A stretch of 42,049 bases of DNA, from assembly GCA_031376285.1 (NCBI GenBank), contig JANMDN010000077.1:1-42049 (forward strand). Direction: 5' to 3'. Below, piece after piece: positions 16,257-23,981 of this stretch. A model generated the notes under the pieces. It made no database searches, was not told where the DNA came from, and saw nothing but the letters and a program-made list of their open reading frames with translations. This DNA is from JANMDN01 sp031376285. GTDB lineage: Bacteria; Actinomycetota; Thermoleophilia; Miltoncostaeales; Miltoncostaeaceae. A program made the translations under genes and the position numbers. The stretch's first letter is position 1. Each line of letters opens with the position of its first letter.

Positions 16257-17171
16257 ATGGCCGAGTTTGACGACGATGTGCAGCTCGACACGAGTGAGGT
16301 CGAGGACATTCGTGGGCAGGGCGGCGGCGGTCGTGGTCGCGGAGGTATGGCCGCCGGTGGCGGTGCCCTCGGCATCATCGGGATCATCATCACGCTGCTC
16401 CTCGGCGGGAACCCGTTCAGTGGGAGCGGCGGCAACGTCTTCGACCAGCTGAACGGCCAGTCGGCGGGCGGAGGTTCGAGCGGCCAGGTCGCCAGCCAGG
16501 AGATCCGCGGGACGTGTGCGACCGGCGCCGACGCGAACACGCGTGAGGACTGCCGGATGGTCGGCTTTGTGAACAGCATCCAGAAGTACTGGATCGGCGA
16601 GTTCACGCGGAGCAACCTCCGCTACACCAAGTCCTCAACGGTGTTCTTCGAGGGCGGCGTGAGTACGGCGTGCGGAGAGGCCTCAAGCGCGGTCGGCCCG
16701 TTCTACTGCCCGGGCGACAAGAAGGTCTACCTCGATCTCGGCTTCTTCAACGACCTCCGGGACAAGCTCGACGCGACCAACAGCCCATTCGCGCAGGCCT
16801 ACGTCGTGGCCCACGAGTACGGCCACCACGTTCAGGATCTCCTCGGAACGCTCGACCAGATCGGTAACGACCGCCAGGGCACCCAGAGCCGCGCAGTTCG
16901 CTCCGAGTTACAGGCCGACTGCTACGCCGGTGTCTGGGCGAGCCACGCAATTGAAACCGGCTTCCTTACGAAGGTCTCGGAGCAGGACATCCGCGACGCA
17001 CTCGGCGCCGCCGAGGCCGTCGGCGACGACCGGATCCAGGAGAAGTTCCAGGGGCGCGTCACACCTGAATCATGGACACACGGCAGCTCTGCGCAACGGG
17101 AGAAGTGGTTCGGCACGGGCTTCCAGAGCGGCAACCCTGACGACTGCAACACGTTCAGCGGACGGATCTAG
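16257..17171 (+). CDS. Neutral zinc metallopeptidase (YpfJ family), intact
   Basis: Membrane-anchored zinc peptidase of the YpfJ/Zn_peptidase type, 304 residues. N terminus: an acidic lead, a glycine-rich stretch, one membrane helix (GALGIIGIIITLLLGG, about 35-52) and an outward peptidase domain. The catalytic helix is VAHEYGHHVQ, with the third ligand region in ELQADCYAGVWA. GPFYCPGDKKVYLDLGFF and WFGTGFQSGNPDDCNTF are family signatures, and two cysteine pairs suggest an oxidising compartment. ATG at 16257 follows GGGAGAGGG; an upstream in-frame ATG has no such site. The physiological substrate of the family is not known. Compare the broken paralogue at 12065-12989. Confidence 0.93.
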   Translation: MAEFDDDVQLDTSEVEDIRGQGGGGRGRGGMAAGGGALGIIGIIITLLLGGNPFSGSGGNVFDQLNGQSAGGGSSGQVASQEIRGTCATGADANTREDCRMVGFVNSIQKYWIGEFTRSNLRYTKSSTVFFEGGVSTACGEASSAVGPFYCPGDKKVYLDLGFFNDLRDKLDATNSPFAQAYVVAHEYGHHVQDLLGTLDQIGNDRQGTQSRAVRSELQADCYAGVWASHAIETGFLTKVSEQDIRDALGAAEAVGDDRIQEKFQGRVTPESWTHGSSAQREKWFGTGFQSGNPDDCNTFSGRI

Positions 17172-17182
17172 CCGTCGCGTCG

Positions 17183-17209
17183 CGCGGGGCCGGAGCCTCC
17201 GGCCCCGCG
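17183..17209 (+). terminator. Hairpin terminator after the metallopeptidase gene
   Basis: CGCGGGGCCGG (17183-17193), loop AGCCT, CCGGCCCCGCG (17199-17209): a perfect 11-bp stem 12 bp past the stop. Confidence 0.85.
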
Positions 17210-17344
17210 GATCGGTTGCCCGCACCTCACGTTGCTCCCCTCCGGCTTCATACCCAGAAGGAACGACGGCCTCCTTCGAATTGACGATCCCGAATCCGCC
17301 GAGCGGATGACGCGGGCGGCGGCCCGTCACGCGATTCTCCAACA

Positions 17345-18775
17345 ATGACAACCAAGGTGCGATCCAGACATCGATCAGTGGCGGCGCTGGGCGCCCTGGC
17401 GGGCCTCGCAACCGCCCTCGCCGCGACGGGTTGCGGCGCCTCGACCCCCGCCGCAACCAGCGCATCGTCGAGCACGGCGGCAGGCAAACCGCTTCCGGCT
17501 GCCACAACAGTTGCCTTGCCGACGTCCGCGCCCGGGCGTCACATGTCGTGGGTGGTCGCCATATTGAATGGGGCCAAGATCCCGAACGACGCCGAAATCA
17601 TCCGGCGCTTCTCGCCGACATTTCGGGCGGCAGTCCCACCAAAGCAGGTGCGGGACGTGTTCGCCGAACTCGCGGCGAAGGGGCCGTATCGGGTTGTGGC
17701 CATGCCGGCGGCCACGACAACGCAACTCGCGATCGAGGTCATCGACGCAGCCGGAGGACGGGCGGGCATTGAGATGGAGCTCGACGCAAGCGGGCGCATC
17801 GCCGGTCTGCAGGCTCAGCCGATATCAACGACCGCGCGCCCGACAAGCTGGCAAGGGGTGCGGGACGCACTCGCGAAGGTGGGCAGCAGCCAAGGCCTGC
17901 TCGCCGTCGAGGTCGGCCGTGACGGCACACCGTCTCCGATCGCGACGCTGAATCAAGATCTTGCGCAGCCCGTCGGATCGGCGTTCAAGCTCTACGTCCT
18001 CGGAGCGCTGACACGCTCGGTCGCCGACGGCCGCACACGTTGGGCACAGCCGCTGGTGATCGCGGACCGCTACAAGAGCCTCCCCAGTGGACGGCTGCAA
18101 GACTCGCCGGTGGGACGGTCCCTGTCGGTGCGCGAGTTCGCGACGCGCATGATCTCGGAAAGCGACAACACCGCCACCGACCACCTCATCGGGCTCGTGG
18201 GTCGCCGATCGGTCGAGCGAGCGATGGGCGAAATGGGAAACCAGAACGTCGGGCGCAACGTTCCGCTTCTGACCACCCGCAACCTCTTTCAGCTCAAGGC
18301 GACCGCGACGCCAACGCCGCTCGTCTCCCGATACGCAGCGGCCGGGCAGGCGGAACGTCGCCGAATCCTCGAGCGACTCGACGCCGACCGCTCGCCGCTG
18401 CGCCTTGGTAGCGGCGGTGTGGCGGCCTGGTCAACGCCGCGCGAAATCGGCGGGGTCGAATGGTTTGCGTCGCCGTCAGACCTCGTGCGAGCCGTGGTGG
18501 CCCTTGGACGGCTCGGCGAGCGTCCGGGGCTGTCGCCGGTGAACACGATCCTCGAGAAGAACCCCGGAGTTCCGGTCGGGCCGAGATGGTCTCGGGTCGC
18601 GTTCAAGGGCGGATCCGAGCCGGGCGTCCTCTCGGTCACGTGGCGCCTCGTTCGAGACGATGGGCGCGTCTTCGCGCTCGCCGTGACCGCGTCAGATCCC
18701 AACGCGCCGTTCGCGGAGGACGACGCGATCGGAGCCGCCCAGGGCGCGATCGAGCTGCTCGCGACGCACCCCTGA
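17345..18775 (+). CDS. Class A beta-lactamase-fold lipoprotein (serine hydrolase)
   Basis: 476 residues. The signal sequence ends in a lipobox (ALAATGC, Cys at about 30), so the protein should be lipid-anchored outside the membrane. Residues about 65-160 form a small alpha/beta domain resembling those found before LpqF-like serine hydrolases. The C-terminal part has the penicilloyl serine transferase motifs: SAFK at 212-215 (SxxK), SDN at 273-275 and KGG at 421-423 (in place of KTG). The usual omega-loop Glu is not evident. Esterase or peptidase activity is more likely than antibiotic resistance, given the divergent KGG box and the added N-terminal domain. Flanked by the zinc peptidase and the vapBC remnant. 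Confidence 0.88.
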   Translation: MTTKVRSRHRSVAALGALAGLATALAATGCGASTPAATSASSSTAAGKPLPAATTVALPTSAPGRHMSWVVAILNGAKIPNDAEIIRRFSPTFRAAVPPKQVRDVFAELAAKGPYRVVAMPAATTTQLAIEVIDAAGGRAGIEMELDASGRIAGLQAQPISTTARPTSWQGVRDALAKVGSSQGLLAVEVGRDGTPSPIATLNQDLAQPVGSAFKLYVLGALTRSVADGRTRWAQPLVIADRYKSLPSGRLQDSPVGRSLSVREFATRMISESDNTATDHLIGLVGRRSVERAMGEMGNQNVGRNVPLLTTRNLFQLKATATPTPLVSRYAAAGQAERRRILERLDADRSPLRLGSGGVAAWSTPREIGGVEWFASPSDLVRAVVALGRLGERPGLSPVNTILEKNPGVPVGPRWSRVAFKGGSEPGVLSVTWRLVRDDGRVFALAVTASDPNAPFAEDDAIGAAQGAIELLATHP

Positions 18776-18855
18776 GGACGGACGCCAAGTCCACTCATTC
18801 GCAGGTGCACGGCTGCTTCGGCAAGCCCGCACAAAAATCGCGCTCTCGGCTCCTG

Positions 18856-19451
18856 CTACAAGACGATGAGGTGCTCCGTCGTCGCGCCGTAGACCGAAGC
18901 GAGCGAGAGCGCCCGATCAAAGGTGACGAAGCGTCCACCGCGCGCCGTTGCCAGCGCCAGCAGATAGGCATCGGTGACCTGTCGAGGGCCGAGAAGCCGG
19001 GACCTGTCAACGATCCGCGCATCAAGGATGCTGACGTCACATTGCCAGGACTCGTGGTGCTCGCTCTCGCACGCTCGGCCCTAGTGTCGTGAGTCGAAAA
19101 TTCGTGGGCAGTTTTGGCGAGCGAGACCGAGCAAGACAAGGACGCAGTGTTTCCCTGCATATCGGGAATATTCGGGAACCAAGGACGCCGTATTGCGAAG
19201 CGTCGCAGCCGCCAAAACCGACCACGAATTAATGAATCAGGACACTAGAGACCGATGGCCTCAGCGGGTGAGATCGGACTCGGGTAGCGCGGCTGACTGA
19301 TGATGTGCACAAAGCCGTTCTCGGTGATCGGGCATGAAGCCCATCCCAGTCCGATCTCTTCATCCAGCCAGTCATGCGCCCGCCGATGATCAATGTGGTC
19401 GCTGTCGAGCAGGGCGAGGAGAACGTTTACGTCCAAGAGTGCCCGCCTCAC
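18856..19451 (-). pseudogene. vapC: VapC-type PIN toxin split by a MITE-like element
   Basis: The N-terminal half (19451-19245) reads MRRALLDVNVLLALLDSDH and ends PAEAIGL at a TAG lying in the CTAG edge of the inserted element. The C-terminal half (19080-18856) reads EHHESWQ, DVSILDARIVDRSRLLG, VTDAYLLALA and FVTFDRALSLASVYG, the second half of a PIN RNase with its Asp residues. Removing 19081-19248 and keeping one CTAG restores the frame across the junction (AIGL, stop, GRACESEHHE) apart from that TAG. All metal-binding Asp/Glu positions survive, but no full-length toxin can be made. The start overlaps the antitoxin stop by 4 bp. Confidence 0.9.
19081..19248. mobile_element. MITE-like CTAG-bounded element, copy 1
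   Basis: 168 bp bounded by CTAG at both ends (19081-19084 and 19245-19248), with imperfect terminal inverted repeats (CTAGTGTCGTGAGTCG against CTAGTGTCCTGATTCA). Inside is a perfect 9-bp stem, GTTTTGGCG (19111-19119) with CGCCAAAAC (19210-19218). Two direct repeats CAAGGACGC start at 19137 and 19180. No open frame of its own. CTAG is a common 4-bp target of IS5-type elements, so the parent may be of that type (inference). Confidence 0.85.
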
Positions 19452-19687
19452 TCAGGCTCGTCCTCGCGGAGTCGGTCGATGAGCGCGTTGGAGACCGCTG
19501 GCCCGCGCGGCGGCAGCGGCTCGAAGCCGTGTTTGCCAGCCGGCCGGTCTCCCAGCGGACGGTGTTGTCCCGTCAGCGCCTGTCGCGCCAGATCGGACAG
19601 CACCTCTCCGGCACTGCGCCGCTCGCGCTTCGCTCGCTCCTTGACCGCGAGGAGGATGTCATCGTCGAGGCTTAGCGTCGTGCGCAT
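19448..19687 (-). CDS. vapB: VapB-type ribbon-helix-helix antitoxin
   Basis: 79 residues. MRTTLSLDDDILLAVKERAKRE is a ribbon-helix-helix DNA-binding domain: one beta strand (TTLSLD) and two helices. The C-terminal half (LTGQHRPLGDRP to LREDEPE) is the toxin-binding extension. It is the first gene of a vapBC pair, with a 4-bp ATGA overlap into the toxin gene. The antitoxin is intact although the toxin has been split, so it can no longer form the usual complex and may be a solitary repressor of its own promoter. Confidence 0.88.
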   Translation of the reverse strand: MRTTLSLDDDILLAVKERAKRERRSAGEVLSDLARQALTGQHRPLGDRPAGKHGFEPLPPRGPAVSNALIDRLREDEPE

Positions 19688-19790
19688 ACACGTGATGCTA
19701 GCGCATCAATTGGGGCCCGACACCTGCTCCCCAGCCATCGGCCAGGTTAGCGTTGATCCTCGTAGGCGAGCGACGAGCGGCCTCTGTGGA

Positions 19791-20201
19791 TCAGACGATC
19801 TCGACCGACTCCTCGAAGATCTGTTCACCATCAGGCGCGTCGCGTCGGAGGCGAAACGCCCGGATGTCCGGCTTCTCCCGATCCTGCAGCGAGACGATCA
19901 GGTAGAGCGTGTCGGGGTAGAACGCCAGCTCGACATCCGTACGCGAAGGGTAGGCCGCCGAGCGGGTGTGCGAGTGGTAGATCGCCAGCAGATCCTCGCC
20001 CGCGTCGTCGATGTCGTCCATGATTCGCATCTGTTCACGCGGATCGATGACGTACATGAACGGGCTCGCCTCGGCGTTTGTCGAGCGAAGCACACGAGTC
20101 GCGGTTCCGTCCTGGCCCGCCACCATCCCGCAGCACTCGTTCGGGAAGTCGGCCGTCGCGTGGGCGACGAGGTCCGTCGCGAGCCCCGCCGGCAGCCTCA
20201 C
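19791..20201 (-). CDS. mec: JAMM/MPN+ metalloprotease Mec (CysO-cysteine peptidase)
   Basis: Zinc-dependent JAMM isopeptidase, 136 residues. The JAMM signature is complete: the Glu in FPNECCG, then HSH followed by TRSAAYPSRTD (HxH-x7-SxxD). In actinobacteria Mec hydrolyses CysO-cysteine to free cysteine and CysO. The start is the GTG at 20201, overlapping the cysM stop as GTGA; a longer frame would intrude into cysM. It is the last gene of the moeZ-cysO-cysM-mec operon. Because CysO here carries extra residues after GG, Mec may also trim it. Confidence 0.92.
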   Translation of the reverse strand: MRLPAGLATDLVAHATADFPNECCGMVAGQDGTATRVLRSTNAEASPFMYVIDPREQMRIMDDIDDAGEDLLAIYHSHTRSAAYPSRTDVELAFYPDTLYLIVSLQDREKPDIRAFRLRRDAPDGEQIFEESVEIV

Positions 20202-21163
20202 CAGAAAATGCCGTTGTCGAGCCGCTCCTCGACATCCTCGATGTCGCCCGTCCAGATACCGGCCGACAGGTACTTCCAACCGCTGTCGCAAATGATGCCG
20301 ACGACCGTGCCGCGATCCATTCCCGACGCGATGCGCGCGCAGGTGTGGACCACCCCCCCGGACGAAACGCCCGCGAAGATTCCCTCTTCAGACGCCAGGC
20401 GGCGGGTCATGACGAGCGAATCGTGGTTTGAGACGAGGAGCTTTCGATCGAGCCGAGACAGGTCAAGGATCGGGGGCACGAAGCCGTCCTCGAGGCTGCG
20501 CAGGCCACTCACCGGGTCGCCCTGCAGCGGCTCGCACGCGACGATTTGAATGTCGGAGCGGTGCTCCTTCAGCCGCCGGGATGAGCCCATCAGTGTGCCG
20601 CCCGTCCCGAGGCCAGCGACGAACACGTCAATCTCGGGGCAGTCGCGAACGATCTCCTCCGCCGTGCCCTCGTAGTGGGCGCGCGGGTTGGCGGGGTTCC
20701 CGTACTGGTATGGCATGTAAAGGCCGTGCTCGGCCGACAGCTCGATCGCCTTCGCGACGGATCCGTTCGAGCCCAGCTCGCCGGGCGATTCGACGATCTC
20801 GGCCCCGTAGATCTTCAGGAGCTGGCGGCGCTCCTCGGTGACGCTCTCGGGCATCACGGCCACGAGCTTGTAGCCCTTGATCCGGCAGATCATGGCCATC
20901 GAGATGCCGGTATTGCCCGACGTTGGCTCCATGATGGTGTCGCCGGGCTGGATCATCCCGCGCTGCTCAGCGTCCTCGATCAGCGACTTTGCGGTGCGGT
21001 CCTTGATCGATCCGGTTGGGTTCGCGCTTTCGAGCTTGACGAGAATCCGGACATTCGGATTCGGCGAGAGCTTCGAGAGCTCGACGAGCGGCGTATTGCC
21101 GATCGCCGCGATCATGTCCGGCATCACCGACATGGGCGGCGGCGCGAGCCCGAGAACGTTCAC
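20198..21163 (-). CDS. cysM: Cysteine synthase CysM (CysO-dependent type)
   Basis: PLP-dependent beta-replacement enzyme, about 321 residues. The PLP lysine lies in NPTGSIKDRTA; the substrate loop is EPTSGNTGISMAM; PLP phosphate is held by GLGTGGTLMG. The sequence resembles mycobacterial CysM, which uses O-phosphoserine and CysO-thiocarboxylate instead of free sulfide; this fits the cysO and mec neighbours. The GTG at 21163 overlaps the cysO stop by 4 bp; an internal ATG ten codons later (MSVMPDMIAAIGNTPLVEL) is an alternative start. The stop overlaps mec. Confidence 0.95.
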   Translation of the reverse strand: MNVLGLAPPPMSVMPDMIAAIGNTPLVELSKLSPNPNVRILVKLESANPTGSIKDRTAKSLIEDAEQRGMIQPGDTIMEPTSGNTGISMAMICRIKGYKLVAVMPESVTEERRQLLKIYGAEIVESPGELGSNGSVAKAIELSAEHGLYMPYQYGNPANPRAHYEGTAEEIVRDCPEIDVFVAGLGTGGTLMGSSRRLKEHRSDIQIVACEPLQGDPVSGLRSLEDGFVPPILDLSRLDRKLLVSNHDSLVMTRRLASEEGIFAGVSSGGVVHTCARIASGMDRGTVVGIICDSGWKYLSAGIWTGDIEDVEERLDNGIFW

Positions 21164-21444
21164 CGGGCGTCCGCCCCACCCGCCATCGCGGGAAGAATCA
21201 GGACCGTGTCGTTCTCACCCACCGGAGTGTCGAGCCACGACAGCAGCTTCACGTCTTCGTCGTTCACGTAGATGTTGACGAACCGGTGCAGCTCACCGTC
21301 GGCAGTCAGGAGTTGAGCCTTCACGGCCGGGTGCGCGTCGTAGAGGTTGTCGAGCACCTCCGAGACCGTCGCCCCCGTGACGGGCACTTCGCGCATCCCG
21401 CCGACCGCCGCACGGAGCACGGGAGGTAGGCGAACCAGGCTCAC
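21160..21444 (-). CDS. cysO: Sulfur carrier protein CysO (ThiS/MoaD fold) with C-terminal extension
   Basis: 94-residue ubiquitin-like sulfur carrier. The fold is recognisable from VRLPPVLRAAVGG, VSEVLDNLYDAHPAVKAQL, VNIYVNDED and DTVLILPAMAGG. MoeZ adenylates and thiocarboxylates the terminal glycine, and CysM uses the sulfur. Unusually, the diglycine is not the end: four residues, ADAR, follow before the TGA. They would have to be removed before activation. Start is the GTG at 21444 overlapping the moeZ stop (GTGA). Confidence 0.93.
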   Translation of the reverse strand: MSLVRLPPVLRAAVGGMREVPVTGATVSEVLDNLYDAHPAVKAQLLTADGELHRFVNIYVNDEDVKLLSWLDTPVGENDTVLILPAMAGGADAR

Positions 21445-22631
21445 GCCGTGGCTCCCGCTGGCTCGGCGTGACGGCCGATGCCCGCGCACCAGGCTTCGTA
21501 GTCCTTGAATTCAAGGTTCGCATTCGGTCCGCAGGCGGGGCAATCCGGGTCGCGACGCAGCTTCAGCTCCGTGAAGCTCATCTCAAGTGCGTCGTAGATC
21601 AGGAGCCGGCCCGAGAGCGACTCGCCAATTCCAAGGAGCACCTTGATCGCTTCGTTGGCCTGGATGTTGCCCATCACGCCGCAGAGCACCCCGAGCACGC
21701 CGGCCTCGCCGCAGGACGGCGCAAGCTCCGGCGGTGGCGGTTCGGCGAAGAGGCAGCGGTAGCACGGGCCGTCGTAGGGCAGGAAGACCGAGGCGTGACC
21801 CTCGAAGCGAAGGATGCTTGCATGGATGAGCGGCTTCTTCGCCATCAGGCAGGCGTCGTTCATCAGGTAGCGCGTCGGGAAGTTGTCGGCGCCGTCGATC
21901 ACCACGTCGTAGTCGGCGATGAGATCGAGGACGTTCTCCTTCGTGACCCGGAATGGGTGGACGTTCACCTGCACGTCCGGATTCAGCGCCTCGATCGCGA
22001 TCTTGGCCGACTCGCCTTTGAGCATCCCCACGCGATCGGTTGTGTGGATGATCTGGCGCTGGAGGTTGCTCGCATCGACGACGTCATCGTCGACAAGCCC
22101 GAGGGTCCCGACGCCCGCGGCAGCCAGGTAGTAGGCGGCGGGTGAACCGAGCCCGCCGGCGCCGATGAGGAGTGCCTTCGAATCGAGGAGGCGCTGCTGG
22201 CCCTCTTCCCCGACCTCGGGGATCAGGATGTGGCGGCTGTAGCGGCTGCGCTGGTCGGCGGTGAGCCGCTTCTGGACACGGACCGGGTTCCCGTTCTGCT
22301 TCCACCGGGTGAACCCGCCGGCGAGGCTGCGAACGTTCTCATAGCCCATCTCGTGGAGTGTCCGCCCGGCAAGGAGCGACCGCATCCCGCTCGCGCAGGT
22401 GACCACGATCGTTCGATCGGTCGCCGCGTTCGAAGCGATGCGGCTCTCAAGGAAGCCACGCGCGATGTGGACCGAGTCCGGGATGTTGCCTTCGTCCCAC
22501 TCACCCTGTTCGCGCACGTCGACGACGAGCGGGGCCGCGTCACCAGCGAGCAGCTCGGCCAGCTCGGATGCCTCGATCTCGGGAATGACCTCGCGGGCAG
22601 CGCCGAGAAGGTCTTGGTAGTTGGAAGCCAT
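21441..22631 (-). CDS. moeZ: MoeZ-type adenylyltransferase/sulfurtransferase, rhodanese domain first
   Basis: 396-residue E1-like enzyme that adenylates the C terminus of CysO (and possibly MoaD) and transfers sulfur to it. Residues about 15-115 are a rhodanese domain with the active-site loop VVTCASGMRS. Residues about 125-390 are the ThiF/MoeB domain: LLIGAGGLGSPAAYYLAAAGVG nucleotide loop (GAGGLGSP), DDDVVDASNLQRQ, DGADNFPTRYLMND, and two zinc pairs, CYRC and CPAC. Mycobacterial MoeZ has the opposite order (ThiF first). ATG at 22631 behind GAGGAA; the frame continues upstream but without family similarity. First gene of the cysteine operon; a 177-bp divergent region separates it from the gene at 22809. 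Confidence 0.93.
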   Translation of the reverse strand: MASNYQDLLGAAREVIPEIEASELAELLAGDAAPLVVDVREQGEWDEGNIPDSVHIARGFLESRIASNAATDRTIVVTCASGMRSLLAGRTLHEMGYENVRSLAGGFTRWKQNGNPVRVQKRLTADQRSRYSRHILIPEVGEEGQQRLLDSKALLIGAGGLGSPAAYYLAAAGVGTLGLVDDDVVDASNLQRQIIHTTDRVGMLKGESAKIAIEALNPDVQVNVHPFRVTKENVLDLIADYDVVIDGADNFPTRYLMNDACLMAKKPLIHASILRFEGHASVFLPYDGPCYRCLFAEPPPPELAPSCGEAGVLGVLCGVMGNIQANEAIKVLLGIGESLSGRLLIYDALEMSFTELKLRRDPDCPACGPNANLEFKDYEAWCAGIGRHAEPAGATA

Positions 22632-22808
22632 TAGAGATTCCTCATCAGGGGTGGGGCATTTCCCAGTAAACCACGTTGGGATTCTAGCAATTACCCTGTC
22701 GGTGATAACAGGCACCGGTGCGGCCTGCAAGGCTACCGCCGTGTTGCACGCAGGTCGCTCGAACCGGATCGCACCGCCGAGGCCCGAGCGCATCTTGGCG
22801 AGCGACTG

Positions 22809-23078
22809 GTGACGGCGCAGCGCCAGCGAATCCCGAGAAGCGCCTTCGCGAACGTCGACGCTCGCGTGCGATGTCCGAGCCCCGGCTGCTTCGGCGACCT
22901 CGTGCTCTTTCCGACGGGTGTCGTGGACCTCGACGGCATTCCGTCATTTATGGACTCGACCGTGTGCCCGCTCTGCTCGGGAAGGTTCGAACTCGACCGT
23001 GACGTTGACGATCGGACGCTCTACCTGCAAGTCGCCTGGCTGCGAGCGAACCCAGACGCGATGCCTGACGACGAATGA
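22809..23078 (+). CDS. Hypothetical small zinc-ribbon-like protein
   Basis: 89 residues, not recognised. Two cysteine knuckles, CPSPGC and CPLC, about 30 residues apart, suggest a structural zinc ribbon (VRCPSPGCFGDLVLFP and STVCPLCSGRFELDRD). The C-terminal third is helical and acidic. No signal peptide or membrane helix. The GTG at 22809 fits the start preference of this window. Followed 28 bp later by a membrane protein gene, probably in the same transcript. Confidence 0.7.
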   Translation: MTAQRQRIPRSAFANVDARVRCPSPGCFGDLVLFPTGVVDLDGIPSFMDSTVCPLCSGRFELDRDVDDRTLYLQVAWLRANPDAMPDDE

Positions 23079-23106
23079 GCGGCTCGCGCTTGGTAGCCTC
23101 GACGCC

Positions 23107-23751
23107 ATGAGCGCGACGGAGAGTGGCTGGGGCGGGGCGGCCGGAGCGGCCCTGCGGGCCGTCGCCGGCGTGGTCACCGGTGGTCTGCTGGCGGCGGTCG
23201 CGTGGGGAGTCATCTTCGCCTATGCGTTCGACCATCGCTGGACGACGGCCAACGACATCCGCACGATCGGACTGCTCCGAAATCATGAGCCCCTCAACGC
23301 CGCCAAGCGGGGCTTCGTCATCGTTTGCGCCGTTGCACTCGTCCTCGCCGCACTGGTGGTGCTCACCCGGCGCTGGCTCCCGAAGCCATTCGTGCCGGCC
23401 GCCTTGATCGTCGCGGGTCTCGTCTTCGTCGGCTGGGGAGCGATTTTTGGCCCGCTCTCGGGCGGCAAGGCCTACGCGGCGATCGAGGGCCAGCGTGTCC
23501 CGTCTCCGAGCGGACTCTTCGGCACCGATGGGGGTCGGGCCACCCCCATCGTCGGGCTCCTCGCCGCCCTCACGGCGGGCTTCGTGCTGGTGCGGTGCCA
23601 GCGCGTCATGGCTGACGCATGGTGGTGGCGGCCGGGGCGCAGCCTCGGCACCCGCGGCGGTGATTTCAGCTCACTCGAACTCTCCGAAGAGGGGGCCAAA
23701 GAGCGCGACGTAGGCGCCGCGGGAGATTCCGATGCGCTCGGCCGGGCATAA
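23107..23751 (+). CDS. Hypothetical four-helix membrane protein
   Basis: 214 residues with four predicted membrane helices: about 14-40 (VVTGGLLAAVAWGVIFAYAF), 69-87 (VIVCAVALVLAALVVL), 93-115 (ALIVAGLVFVGWGAIFG) and 146-165 (IVGLLAALTAGFVLV). A conserved-looking loop WTTANDIRTIGLLRNHEPLN follows helix 1. The last 50 residues are polar. The ATG at 23107 is close behind the upstream stop. The 3' end overlaps the convergent gene at 23671 by 81 bp, so one of the two ends may be mis-set. Function unknown. Confidence 0.7.
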   Translation: MSATESGWGGAAGAALRAVAGVVTGGLLAAVAWGVIFAYAFDHRWTTANDIRTIGLLRNHEPLNAAKRGFVIVCAVALVLAALVVLTRRWLPKPFVPAALIVAGLVFVGWGAIFGPLSGGKAYAAIEGQRVPSPSGLFGTDGGRATPIVGLLAALTAGFVLVRCQRVMADAWWWRPGRSLGTRGGDFSSLELSEEGAKERDVGAAGDSDALGRA

Positions 23752-23892
23752 CAGCTCGAACTCCGAGAGGCTCCGGACGCTCGCCCCCGCGGACGCCATG
23801 CGTTCGAGCGGCGCGGGATCGGCATGAGCCGGACCCCGCTGGCGCAGTTGTGCGAGGAGGTCCTCGGCCCGAATTCGGCGGTCGGCGGTCAT
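23671..23892 (-). CDS. Hypothetical protein, 73 residues
   Basis: Not recognised. MTADRRIRAEDLLAQLRQRG begins a short, mostly helical soluble protein that ends YVALFGPLFGEFE. Residue composition is normal for a protein, unlike most antisense frames here. ATG at 23892. It is divergent from rarA and overlaps the tail of the convergent membrane protein gene by 81 bp, which lowers confidence. Confidence 0.5.
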   Translation of the reverse strand: MTADRRIRAEDLLAQLRQRGPAHADPAPLERMASAGASVRSLSEFELLCPAERIGISRGAYVALFGPLFGEFE

Positions 23893-23981
23893 TTTGTCAC
23901 CATAGACGGACCGAGGCCGTGCAAGCGAGGGGCTAATCGGCGTTCCCTGAGATTGGTCGCGCTCGACCACGGGTGCAAGAC

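Noticed and set aside
17345..18775. Antibiotic-resistance beta-lactamase
   Set aside because: SxxK and SDN are present, but the third box is KGG, the omega-loop Glu is not evident and an extra N-terminal domain is present; a cell-wall or ester hydrolase role is more likely.
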